This document shows positions 45,501-54,417 of a stretch of DNA of 64,000 nucleotides, in pieces. Position 1 is the first letter of the stretch. Each line of letters opens with the position of its first letter. The translations under genes were made by a program, and so were the position numbers. Under the pieces are notes generated by a model. That model was not told the origin of the DNA and did no database searches. It worked only from the letters and a program-made list of their open reading frames with translations. Where the stretch lies: assembly GCA_958450365.1 (NCBI GenBank), contig CAUEEP010000914.1:1068501-1132500 (forward strand), given 5' to 3'. This stretch comes from Mesorhabditis belari (lineage: Eukaryota > Nematoda > Chromadorea > Rhabditida > Rhabditidae).

Positions 45501-48234
45501 ATTTATTGAACTTAAATTAACAACTTTTATTGATCATATTCGAATCTTCCTCCTTTGGCGTCGATGCAAGACTTGAGTCGCTTGGGAAAGGCGTCGACCG
45601 TGGCGACCAAGTAGGCGGCGTCCAGACCCTCCCAGGCTTTCAAGAGAGATTTCTTCAAACTTTCGAGGTTTTTGTGAGGTTTCTGACAGGCCTCGGCTTC
45701 AAGAACAGACCAGACCGAGAAATCCAATGGATTGAGGTCTGGGGAGCTTGGGGGCCACTCGTTGAATGCAATGAAGTCGGGAAAAGCCGCTTTGCAGAAA
45801 TCCTGAACAATCTTGGCTTTGTGAGCGGGAGCACCATCTTGCTGGAAGGTCCAGATACGATTTTGGAAGTGATTTTGAGCCCAGGGAACAAGTTCTTTCT
45901 TTAGCATATCCAAGTACGTGTTCGCATTAACTTTGACTCCTTGTGGCACAAAAATCAGTGGTGTCTTGCCGGAAGCCGTCACACCGCCAAAAACCATGAC
46001 TGAAGCTGGGTGGCCGCTGCGGCCGACGGTAACATTTGGTTGAGTTTTCGACCAAACTCGATCGTTCTGCTTGTTCAGAATTCCTTCAATCGTAAAAATT
46101 TTCTCATCGGTGAACAAAATGTTCCTGTGGTCGATTCCGTTGAAACGAAGACGAAGGCTTTCACATCGATCTCTTCTCTTCAATTTGGCGTCTGCCGAAA
46201 GCAGAGCGGATTTGTTCTTCTTGTAGGGCTTGAACTTGAGCTTGTCCTTGATAATTCGACGGAATGATCGATCGGATACACCCATATGTTTGGCAATTCT
46301 TCGAGCGGACTGATTGGGCTTCTTTCGCAGGCGATCCCTGACCTTCTTGATGTTGCCTTTCGTCACCACAGATGGACGAACACCTCCTCGCGGCCGATCA
46401 GACATTGATCCCAACTCGTTGTAGCGTTGAATGGCTCGGTTAACAACGTTTCGATGCACTCCCAACTTTCTTCCGATCACGGTCGCCGATTCGCCCTTCC
46501 GATGAAGTTCCACGATCAATTGTCGATGCGGGGAAGCGCGAACCATAGCCTGAAACTCAAAGTTATAAAAAATTATAATTTACAAATACAAATTCAATCA
46601 TAAAATAACAACAAAAACATAAATTCGAGTGCAAAATCAAGAGCGAAGGCTCGTTTTCCGTCTTTATGTCATGCACCTATAATTCTGCTGCACCCTGTAT
46701 TACTTTTACAATAGTTTCAAAATACTTTCAAATAATTTTCAAAATCATTAAGGGCTATGATTAAGGGCTACCATTAAGGGCTATCATTAAGGGCTACCAT
46801 TAAGGGCTACCATTAAGGGCTATCATTAAAGGCTATCATTAAGGGCTACCATTAAGGACTATCATTAAGGGCTATCATTAAGGGCTATCCAAAGCGCAGC
46901 ACTCTAGCATAAAACAAGCACAACAAGGCAGCAACAAAGCAAAGAGCAAAAAGCGCTCAAAGTTAGCCTACACAACTGTACGCTTGTCATTACGGTGATG
47001 GGCCGTTTGGGTAGGTTTTATCGTGGCTGTAGACAATCTTCTCCTTTTGCTTACCCAAAAAATTGCCAGCACAATCGTTTAGTTGCTGGCTGTATGTGGG
47101 CGTCTTGATCGGGCTTTTCCGTGCCTAAATAAAACGAAAGAAAATCTGATAATCTTTTGGAGAAATCTTGAAGATGTTCAGCTCTTAATTTTGTCTGATT
47201 AGATGATTTTTCTAATCCAAATTCATCAAAATCCAACAAAATCTATCAAAATCCATCAAAATCCATCAAAATCCATCAAAATCCATCATCCTAACCTATC
47301 AAATCCTTTTCTGGTTACTGTAACTTGTAGAAAACAAAAGAATTTACATCGGAATTGAATACCGGGGTACTGTAGAGGGCCTAAGCACAGTAATGGGGAT
47401 GAGCTGAGGGTACTGTAGCTATTTTAAAATCATCAAACCTTTTTCAATTTCAACTGTTGATCGGCTCGACTTTTGTAGACAAAAAAAATCCCCTCTTCGT
47501 TGTGAATGAGTAGCTCGAGTTGATCACCAATACCCGTCAATTGGCCACAACATGTGGCTAGCTCGTACATTAAACGCACCTAAAAGCTGGTGGCTAGCTC
47601 GTACAATAAATGCACGTATGAAATCGAGCTGTGACTAGCTCGTACAATAAATGCACGTATGAAATCGAGCCCACATCTTGCTCTATTAGCCACTTTCACT
47701 TATTTAGTCTACCGTCTGATCACCGTGATCCAACAAGATTCGTCGCCGGGTCGAGAGATCGTTGCTCTAAAAGTTAAGCAATTGAATCGACCTTTCTCTC
47801 AACAAAACCATCCACGGAGTCGCTTGCTGGTCTCCACTTTTCCCGAGCGAGTCTCCTCTTTGTGTTCCTCCTCTTCTCCTCACTTGTGTCCATTTTTGGA
47901 AAGTCTCTCGACTGACAGAAGATGAAGTCACATATTCATCCAGAAACTGAAAACCATTGCCTTTCTTGTCATGGAGTTAGTTAGGAGTCATCTTAGAGAA
48001 GACAGCTTAGATCCAGCCTAGAGAAGACAGCTTAGATCCAGCCTAGAGAAGACAGCTTGGATCCAGCTTAGATCTAGCTTAGAGAAGACAGCTTAGATTA
48101 GATCCAGACTGCTCAGTTAGAGGCTAGGCTAGGCCCAGACCAATCTGAATAACTGGACAAAAGTGGATAAGAAAATTCACCTGCGGATTTGCTTCAATGA
48201 AAGCGATCACCTCGTTTTGCTCCAAAGCAACCAT
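39594..48234 (-). CDS. pde-5: PDE10-type cyclic nucleotide phosphodiesterase, two GAF domains
   Basis: Hydrolyses cAMP/cGMP under GAF control; nematode relatives act in sensory neurons. About 24 exons (48181-48234, 47884-47946, 47713-47766, 47439-47579, 47055-47124, 45302-45396, 44261-44349, then about 44160 down to 39690-39594) give roughly 710 residues. N-terminus [24 protein letters not shown] spans [10 protein letters not shown] to [24 protein letters not shown] runs [52 protein letters not shown], and has the NKFDE-type pattern [15 protein letters not shown]. The catalytic domain has [15 protein letters not shown], metal-binding [26 protein letters not shown] and [13 protein letters not shown]. 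The sequence tracks PDE10A more than PDE5, and pde-5 is the closest worm gene name I know. Introns carry homogeneous satellites and a mariner. Exon 2 could extend past CAA|GTGAGG. Confidence 0.9.
41039..41283. repeat. Satellite of CCAGCCTAG / CCAGCCAGCCTAG units in pde-5 intron
   Basis: About 25 units alternating 9 bases (CCTAGCCAG) and 13 bases (CCAGCCTAGCCAG) with no point differences visible, indicating recent spread. Lies between the PDE exons that end near 40948 and start near 41332. Confidence 0.97.
42356..42660. repeat. 11-bp satellite, AGAGCCTAGCT, in pde-5 intron
   Basis: About 27 identical 11-base units. Each contains the palindromic TAGCTA. Perfect homogeneity over 300 bases. Confidence 0.97.
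42945..43030. repeat. TATAGTATGCTAATGTC repeat
   Basis: Short array of TATAGTATGCTA units in a pde-5 intron. Confidence 0.85.
43138..43285. repeat. 12-bp satellite, AGCTAGAGCTAC
   Basis: About 12 units, with GATCTAC variants, in the pde-5 intron directly after the 43042-43110 exon. Confidence 0.95.
43470..43780. repeat. Repeat of CTACAGTACCC(C)GACTAGC units
   Basis: TAGCTACAGTACCCTCAGC(T/C)CATCCCC and CTCTACAGTACCCCGACTAG blocks recur three times as a unit of about 85 bases, with single CTACAGTACCC copies between. pde-5 intron. Confidence 0.9.
44400..45080. repeat. CTACAGTA-rich intron segment
   Basis: The word CTACAGTA (or reverse TACTGTAG) occurs every 10-30 bases (GCTACAGTACTCT, TTACAGTATATGAGA). 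About 44530-44715 is a tandem block with unit TACAGTATATGAGAGCTACA and its neighbours. pde-5 intron between 44349 and 45302. Confidence 0.85.
45200..45272 (-). pseudogene. tRNA-like sequence with good A and B boxes
   Basis: The minus strand reads GGCGTCATGGCTGAGTGGTT, AGCAGTCTTGTATCCTAGTC, then ACGGGTTCGATCCCGG, with a good T stem. The D and T arms look tRNA-like, but the acceptor strands do not pair and the anticodon arm is imperfect. It may be a class with a long variable arm. Lies in a pde-5 intron, in sense, next to exon 45302-45396. Confidence 0.45.
45413..46697 (-). mobile_element. maT-type (DD37D) mariner transposon, complete
   Basis: 1,285 bp with 26-bp terminal inverted repeats starting CAGGGTGC(G/A)GCAGAATTAT, one mismatch, flanked by TA at both ends (45411-45412, 46698-46699). 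It encodes one uninterrupted transposase (45527-46546). Inserted in a pde-5 intron in sense orientation, 16 bases from exon 45302-45396, close to that exon's 3' splice site. Integrity suggests recent or ongoing activity. Confidence 0.95.
45527..46546 (-). CDS. Tc1/mariner transposase, DD37D (maT clade)
   Basis: Cut-and-paste DNA transposase, 339 residues, single exon, no stops. N-terminal paired-type helix-turn-helix DNA-binding region ([20 protein letters not shown]) with DRPRGG, a GRPR-like hook, and a second HTH ([19 protein letters not shown]). Catalytic triad: FTDEK (first D), [12 protein letters not shown] (second D) and [16 protein letters not shown] (third D). The last two aspartates are separated by 37 residues, the DD37D spacing of maT elements, not DD34D of classical mariner or DD34E of Tc1. 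Length fits the clade. All catalytic residues are present. Confidence 0.95.
   Translation of the reverse strand: MVRASPHRQLIVELHRKGESATVIGRKLGVHRNVVNRAIQRYNELGSMSDRPRGGVRPSVVTKGNIKKVRDRLRKKPNQSARRIAKHMGVSDRSFRRIIKDKLKFKPYKKNKSALLSADAKLKRRDRCESLRLRFNGIDHRNILFTDEKIFTIEGILNKQNDRVWSKTQPNVTVGRSGHPASVMVFGGVTASGKTPLIFVPQGVKVNANTYLDMLKKELVPWAQNHFQNRIWTFQQDGAPAHKAKIVQDFCKAAFPDFIAFNEWPPSSPDLNPLDFSVWSVLEAEACQKPHKNLESLKKSLLKAWEGLDAAYLVATVDAFPKRLKSCIDAKGGRFEYDQ
46745..46890. repeat. 12-bp repeat, ATTAAGGGCTAC/T
   Basis: Twelve units of (T/C)ATTAAGGGCTA in the pde-5 intron just left of exon 47055-47124. Confidence 0.95.
47222..47290. repeat. 10-bp repeat, AAAATCCATC
   Basis: Six to seven decamers in a pde-5 intron. 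Confidence 0.9.
47540..47670. repeat. Direct repeats of GTGGCTAGCTCGTACA, partly exonic
   Basis: GCTAGCTCGTACA(T/A)TAAA(C/T)GCAC occurs three times. The first lies inside pde-5 exon 47439-47579 (coding VRLMYELAT on the minus strand) and two more lie in the adjoining intron, with ATGAAATCGAGC between. A local duplication of an exon end and its splice site. Confidence 0.75.
47985..48105. repeat. Repeat of AGAGAAGACAGCTTAGATCC units
   Basis: Four 26-base units in pde-5 intron 1. Confidence 0.9.
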
Positions 48235-50021
48235 TTCTTTCGAAATCTTCAAAATTGCAGCAAATTCTAGAATAAAATCTACAAGAAATAAAGAAAGTAC
48301 AAAATTTGGAGATCAAAATACGAATCTTTAATGATTTCTTCAGAAATCTTTGGGGATTACTCTAAGAGAACTCTATTTTTCTCTCGCGAGGAGAGAAAAA
48401 TAACCTAAAACGTGCCAAAATTGAGTTTTAATTGAGAAACTTAAGCGGTAGCCCGGTCTATAACTCTAGTCTACAATAACCCAGCTTTAAAAGCTAGCTA
48501 ATCTTGAAAGCAAAAGCTTGAAGCAGCTTGAAGCAGCTTGAAGCTAATAATTGAAAATTCTGTATAGGTATCGTCCAAATGAGGATAAACAAGGTAAAGT
48601 TGAGCAAAGTGAACAGCAAAGTGAATTTCTGGACGATTGTCGATTGTGGTGGACGATTTTCTAGGTCTACAGAAGTTAAAAGTTGATATTGTGAATTTAG
48701 AAGTCAATTAAACTATCAATGCTATCAGACTATCAATGCAAAAATGAAATCGAGAAGGCCCGAGAAGGCCAGGTTCGCTAGAGTCAATTTCCCGGACTAA
48801 GCCAAAGTCAAGACTTGGCTTTAGTCCTTCAAGAGTCAAGTCTTGACCAAGCCAAAGTCAAGCCAAGACCAAGAAGGAGACAAGAAGGACACAAGAAAGA
48901 CACAATGAAAATCATCGAAAGCTCAGAAAGCTCAGAAATATGTCAAGAATTGATAAAAAAGAGAATTCCTAGTGTTCAGTTCTAAACTATCTCAACAAGC
49001 CACTATCTGACAAGCCACTATCTCAACAGACAAGCTGACTCTATAAGATGACTATAAGATGAACTTGGTCTCTTATGAACTCTCTTATGAACTTGGTCTA
49101 AAAGTTGATCTTGACTCGGTGCTCTTGTGAGAATCATGAGTACCTCAATGATGCTAAAATGACAGCTAGTCAAGGGATGAGCCAATCCGAGGCCAGTCGA
49201 GGGGGCTGATTCTCCGCGGTTTTGTCTCCACGGCAACCCCCATCCCATTTCATCCCAGAGATATCTAAAAACTCTCAAAATAGCCCCCAAACAGCTTTAA
49301 TAATCTCCGTATTTCTCATTTCCGCAAAATTTTCATAAAGTTTCACAAAACAACAATACATGGTGAAGCCATTTTTGGTCAAAGCAAAAAAATTGGAGTC
49401 ACGATTTGCACGTGTTAAGCGGAAAATGTAGGAAATTGAAAAGTTTCACGCTTTTCTCTTCTAAAACTACTGTAACTACCATACTTTAACGACGTTAATC
49501 ACTGACGTAATCCCTGGCAATCGTAGCTATCGTAATCCCTGGCGCGCTGTAACTATCGTCTTTCGTGTCACTCTGTAACTACGATAATCGAACTTCGGCA
49601 AACGTTTAAAAAACATAAAATGCCCGCAATCTATCCACGGTTAACTTTAAAAGCTTTACTCAAACAATTCATTTATTACCCGAGGAAATGTACAATTAAT
49701 GACAGACACAAAAAGACAAAAAAACACCGATTTCTCGTTTCCTTGCTTTGTCATTATCCCCATTTTTCTAATCCTAAAAAAAAAGAAATATAATAATGAT
49801 AAAGCTATAAGCTTTTAGCTTTTTATAGCACTTTAAGTTGACATAGACAGTTGTGAAAGTACAGAGTACGGTAGCGGTGGATTTAGAGCCGATCCTGGAA
49901 GCCGGGACCAGGCTCTAGGGCTCTTAAGGGTCCTCGAGCCTGACTCGTGGATCTAGCACGATCATAAGAATGGTGTTCTTTTGCTTTTTGTTCTTTTGCT
50001 CTAAGAATGGTGTTCTTTTGT
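48235..50021. other. pde-5 upstream region
   Basis: No supported gene. The start of pde-5 is preceded by TTTATTCTAG about 30 bases upstream, a possible trans-splice or 5'UTR acceptor. A compact GC-richer block (49170-49265) stands out from AT-rich flanks and includes the X-box-like site at 49224-49237. The ORF 49018-49290 across it has no splice support. GTAACTATCG/CGTAATCCCTGG duplicates lie at 49490-49580. Confidence 0.5.
49224..49237 (+). promoter_or_regulatory. X-box-like (RFX/DAF-19) site, one mismatch
   Basis: GTCTCCACGGCAAC fits RYYNYYWTRRNRAC except for C at position 8. It lies about 990 bases upstream of the pde-5 ATG, farther than usual for worm X-boxes, but in a GC-rich island. 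A chance match is quite possible. Confidence 0.25.
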
Positions 50022-51387
50022 TTATACTAGAAAAATTCTAAAAAACACGTCACGCACAGGCGGGGTGGTGGAGGTGACAGTATTGCTCTTCTCGTTTTTC
50101 TCCTGCTTCTCCGGTTTCTCCTTGACACCATCGTTTGTTCGATCCGAGTCCACCGTCGACTCCTTGTGCTCTTTGTCCTTGTTGTGCAGCTGAAAGAAAA
50201 GATTCAATAAGTAAGAAAACTTCTTTAAGAGATAGATAAGAGAACTATAACCTATAAGCGTTTTACTTCACTCGAAAACCCCTCACTTGACAATATTGAG
50301 ATGTTGGTAGAGTTGCATGACTCGTGCCTCTTCCATCATATCGGCGAGCGCTCACTCGTCGTTTCTCTCCGGATCGATCCTTTTCACAGTGACCGTCGTT
50401 CGTTTGCTTTCCTATTTGCACAAATGAACCATTTAAAATAAAACTCACCTTGTCAGCTTCATCCTTCAACAAAACTCCTTCGTGAACTGTTCCGTAGGCG
50501 TCGGAGCTGAAAACTTTTGCTAGTTTTTAATTTTAATAACTTTTAAAGCTACAGATACTTGCTGAACACACTTTTAAAGTCTTTCTAAAAGTCTTAAAGT
50601 CGTTTTAAAAGTCTTAAAGTCGTTCTACTTTCTAAATTTAGTATATAATGCAAAATCTTAGCCAGATAACCCAGTAAAGCCATAGGATCAACAAGTTCTT
50701 GTTTGCTTGACTTCGGTGCTTGCTTGCTTGCAAAACTTGCTAAAAAAAAACCAGCTCACCTTCTTGTTAATATCCTTGTGCATGAGTTGAAATTCTATCC
50801 ACCGCCGTCTTCAATTTTCGATCCTCGATACCATTCTGGAAAAAGAAAAAATAAACAACCATCCTAAATACTCGAATCTAGATTTAATTTAACTCAAAAG
50901 AGCAAAATATAAACCTATAACATTAGCCAAAACAACCAAAAACCTTCACAAGGTGTTCCCATCAGAGTCTGGATACTCGAAAACTCGCCAAATTCTTCGT
51001 CTTCGCCAAATTCTTCGTCTTCGCCAAATTCGCCATTCGCAAGCCTTTCTCTTTTCGACGAATCTTGTAGCTAAAGTAGAGACAATGAAACTTTGGCAAT
51101 CTGATGCATGTCTTTGCATCATAGAATAGCTAAAATCTAAAAACACTCACCATTTAATTTCCGTAGCCTTTCGAATCGTGAAGCAGAGACAATGAAACTT
51201 TAGGCATACTTTCGCAAATTTTACCGGACCAATAGAGGCTATTGGTCCGGTAAAATTTGCGAAGTGCTTCGGAGTACAATGAAGCCCAAGCGCTCTTCTG
51301 TTTGACTTCGTACCCTTCATTACCGACGCCTTCATTACTTCCACTCTTTGCAGGTAATTTGAGGGTGTCGAATTCAAATTTTGACAT
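50022..51387 (-). CDS. Unrecognised minus-strand coding blocks, possibly a decayed gene
   Basis: Several open blocks with splice-like edges lie in order. 51387-51154 starts MSKFEFDTLKLPAKSGSNEG and goes on to KQKSAWASLYSEALRKFYR. About 51067-50945 includes acidic GEFGEDEEFGEDEEFGEF in one frame. Later blocks are about 50836-50770 (EDRKLKTAVDRISTH), 50507-50455 (SDAYGTVHEGVLLKDEADK, then |GTGAG), 50433-50370 (ESKRTTVTVKRIDPERNDE then stop) and 50190-50022 (KDKEHKESTVDSD, Lys/Glu-rich). I could not join them in one frame, the first block contains a perfect palindrome, and a stretch AAAGTTTCATTGTCTCT is duplicated. It could be a fast-evolving gene, a young pseudogene, or noise. Confidence 0.25.
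51211..51263. repeat. Perfect 25-bp palindrome with a 3-nt loop
   Basis: 51211-51235 (TTCGCAAATTTTACCGGACC then AATAG) is the exact reverse complement of 51239-51263, with loop AGG. It lies inside the first open block of the 50022-51387 region and encodes inverted LRKFYRTN / YWSGKICE in that frame. Confidence 0.95.
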
Positions 51388-51429
51388 AACAGAGCGTGTG
51401 GAACCAATTTGAAAGACAAAAGGGTCAAA

Positions 51430-52255
51430 TTTGAAAGACTAGGTCAAATTACATAAAATTGTTGATTTTTCTTTGTATAACTCCGTCCGTTCGCTTCCAC
51501 AAGCTCTGATATGCCAAAATTTCGATTCTACGCCCTAAAATTACCTAGAAAAACAACTTTTGGAATAGAAATTGGTTAATATTAGCTTTTAGAGCTTTTT
51601 TAAAACGCGAAAAATGGTGCGCTAATGGGCTAAGTGCGGGAAAAAAAGGTGCGCAAATGTCCGAGTGCGCAAAAAAAAAGGTAGCATTTGTCCCACTCCC
51701 GAGAAAAATGATTTTCCTGCCGGCATTATCACTTTATATCTGAAAATGTTAAATGTAACTTAGTAGCGAAAATTTTTTTTTCTTAAATGCTGTTGTTTGT
51801 CTGAGAAAAGATTGAAAAATTTGAATTTTCGTAAATTTTCGTAAATCTTTTCCCCAAATCTTTGCTTTAACAAAAAAAAAAAAGTCTTTCATTTGGCAAA
51901 AGTGACACCAATTGTGAACTAGAAATTTGACGAAAGAAAGGAGAAAAACTCAATTGAATCGAACAATCGAACACCAAAGTGATTTGAAACAAAGTGAAAG
52001 TGGCAATGGTTTAGAAGTGACACTTTTGGGAGGGGGGAATCATAAAAAGCTCTTGAAAGCTCTTGAAAAAAAGATCTCTTCAAAAATTTATTGTCATGAA
52101 AATTTTAGCGTCATTTCCATGTGTTTTTGATCTGGAAAGTGGCTTTTCTGTGTTCGGCGGGTACAGTATTTCGAGTACAGTAAAGTAAAAGTACAGAAAG
52201 ATCGATTTGTACAGCTCTTTTGGTGTACTTTTCTGCTCATCTTCGAAAAGGTAAC
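51430..52255. other. Gene-free intergenic sequence
   Basis: AT-rich with homopolymer runs. A short duplicated GTGCG(C/G)(A/G)AAAAAAAGGT motif occurs at 51620-51690. No exon structure recognised. Confidence 0.4.
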
Positions 52256-52420
52256 CCTTCTGGTTCTTCAGCTTCTCCAGCTTCTCCAGCTTCTCCAGCT
52301 TCTTCAGCTTCTCCAGCTTCTACAGCTTCTCCAGCTTCTCCAGCTTCTCCAGCTTCTTCAGCTTCTTCAGCTTCTCCAGCTTCTTCAGCTTCTTCAGCTT
52401 CTTCAGCTGGTGTCTCAGTC
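52256..52420. repeat. 9-bp array, GCTTCTCCA / GCTTCTTCA
   Basis: About 18 nonamers. Both strands are open across it (SAS- and EAGEAE-type repeats), producing false ORFs. Confidence 0.95.
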
Positions 52421-53380
52421 TGTTCACTGTTCACTGTACTGTGTAAACGTTACGGATCTAGCACACTGAAGGCTTGTAATGCTCGATTCAATTACCCAAC
52501 TTGATCAAAATCAAGATCAAGATCAAGCTTAAGATCAAGCTTAAGCTCAAGATCAAGCTTAAGAAAAGATTCCAAGTTTTGGGAAAAGAATAAAGAGTTA
52601 GCATATTTCCAAGCTTTTCTACAAGTTTCCCTTTCTCTATTCCACTCGTTCATTTCGCTTTCTTCTAAACACAAAGAGTTGATTAGGTTAAGCATTAGGC
52701 TTTGACATTGAATGAGAGAAAAGACTGAAAGTTCATGATCATTTTGTTAGAGCTTGTTGCAAGAAAGGTTTTTAGATGAGCAAAAAGCAATACGTTATCT
52801 ATTGCGACGAGAAAATAGACTGTCAGATAGACATAGAACCAAAAATTATAGACACATCTTGTTTTTTTTGCTAGTTTTAAGTGCGCTATAAGTGCTAGCC
52901 CAATTAAAAGTATTTTTCTTTTCTTTAACTCGAGAAAGGCATTTAAAAAGCCATTCAAAAAGCCTAGAATCGACTTAGGCCGACAGTGCTTTAAAACCTT
53001 GTCTCTTCGATGTCAAAACGTCTTTTTAAAGTTAGACTAAAGAAAAGAAGGCTCACAAATTATTCATTTATTTCATTTTTCTTTTTATTTTTATTTGTTA
53101 ACTTTTTCTTGATAAAATAATAAATAAATAAAAGAATAAATAAAAAAATTTTGATCTTTAAAGCTTTTTCAGAGAAAAATTTTTGCACACCATACTAAAA
53201 TGCACTAAACTACCGTAACCCTTCAATTTGTCTTTTTTTTGGCAAAGCCGACTTCTTTTTGATTTTTCGCCATTATTTTTATTTTTTTATCAACTCTGGA
53301 ACTTTTATCGACTCTGGAACTAAAGTTAAGTTTATTTTAGACATTTTTTTGAACAGATCGCTTTGTTAGAAGGATTTTTA
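52421..53380. other. Gene-free intergenic sequence
   Basis: Contains a short AAGATCAAGCTTAAG repeat (52505-52565) and AT-rich sequence. Nothing else recognised. Confidence 0.4.
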
Positions 53381-53560
53381 CAGGGTGATGGAGGACTTGC
53401 CAATGTCAACGAATTGAAACAACAACAATGAAACTACTTGCCACGTGGAGGACTTGCCAATGTCAACGAATTCAACAACAACAATGAAATCACTTGCCAC
53501 GTGGAGAACTTGCCAATGCAAACGAATTGAAACAACAACAATGAAATCAACGGGCATCAA
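53381..53560. repeat. Tandem repeat, about 62-bp unit
   Basis: Three copies of GAGGACTTGCCAATGTCAAC-GAATT(GA)AACAACAACAATGA ending in CTTGCCACGTG. Confidence 0.93.
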
Positions 53561-53952
53561 CATTAAGAGGTTGTTTCACTTTTTTAGTTTCACTTATTGG
53601 GCATAAATTTGCATGGGGATGCGATAGTTTAGTTCATTTTAATGTGGTGCGCAAAAATTTATCAATAATTATCCATATTTTTCAATAACTATCAATCTTT
53701 ATCAATAATTATCAATCTTCATCAGCATTTATCAATAATCTATCAATATTTATCAATTTTGTTTTCCGGTTTACGCCGCTGCGTTTATAACTGAATGACT
53801 TTTGCTTACTAAAATGTTTGTCTACGGTAGTTTGAGCTTTGTTTAGGATTGAGGCTATTCATTTGCATTGATTTGCTGACAGTTGTCTTATTATAAGTGC
53901 TGTATTAGTATCCGACCAGCTGAAAAGCAGGGTTTTTTGTGCCTTGTTGGTT
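53561..53952. other. Gene-free, with ATCAATAATTATCAAT repeats
   Basis: About 53655-53760 is an AT-rich run of TTTATCAATAATTATCAATC units. No gene. Confidence 0.5.
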
Positions 53953-54024
53953 TGTCGTCATGGCGCAATCGGGAGTGCACTTGTCTACCGCCAACACGAG
54001 CCGGGTTCGACTCTCCCGGCTGTG
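53953..54024 (+). pseudogene. tRNA-like sequence
   Basis: GTCGTCATGGCGCAATCGGG, AGTGCACTTGTCTACCGCC, ACGAGCCGGGTTCGACTCTC. It has an A-box-like GGCGCAATCGGGAGTGC and a strong B box GGGTTCGACTC, and shares its 3' half with 14821-14882 and its 5' half with 59023-59103. The acceptor strands do not pair. Confidence 0.45.
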
Positions 54025-54417
54025 TCCTGTCTTTTGCTTTTTTTAAAAAACAAATTATAGATGCTTTTTAAAAACATTAGATGCATAATTACATAGAATT
54101 CTAAGCTTAATAAACTAAAAATCATGTAAATCGGACACTTTCCTTTATATAGTATTGAGTGACTGTTTTCGCCGATTCCCAAAATCCATTTATCTGTTTT
54201 CATAGCTTGTTAACTGATCAATCAGAGAGGAGGGCAGGGGTGAGGCTGGGGTTGGCTGGGTTGTTCAAGGGAAAGTCAAAGCTGAAAGAAAGCGGGGTGG
54301 AGTCTCTGCCAGGCTCACCCCTGCGTAACTCTAGCCTTCAGCCTTCAGCCTTCACTGATAGTCCAGCCCCCTATTTATTCGTTCTTTGCCATTCATTCCT
54401 TCATTTCCCATCGTTAA
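54025..54417 (+). promoter_or_regulatory. Upstream region of the ground-like gene
   Basis: About 54220-54360 is GC-richer (GGAGGGCAGGGGTGAGGCTG, triplicated AGCCTTC). A TATA-like CCCCTATTTATTCG lies about 50 bases upstream of the ATG (54418), followed by CATTCATTCCTTCATTTCCC. A plausible core promoter, with no acceptor next to the ATG. Confidence 0.4.

Noticed and set aside
45530..46267. Plus-strand and alternate-frame ORFs over the mariner
   Set aside because: Shadows of the minus-strand transposase.
47792..47946. Longer form of pde-5 exon 2 ending at a GAAAG|GTCGAT donor
   Set aside because: It leaves phase 2, which does not fit the next exon. The CAA|GTGAGG donor at 47884 keeps the frame and a better donor consensus, though both could exist.
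52220..52504. SAS-rich (plus) and EAGEAE-rich (minus) ORFs
   Set aside because: Both strands of a 9-bp array are open; no other coding evidence.
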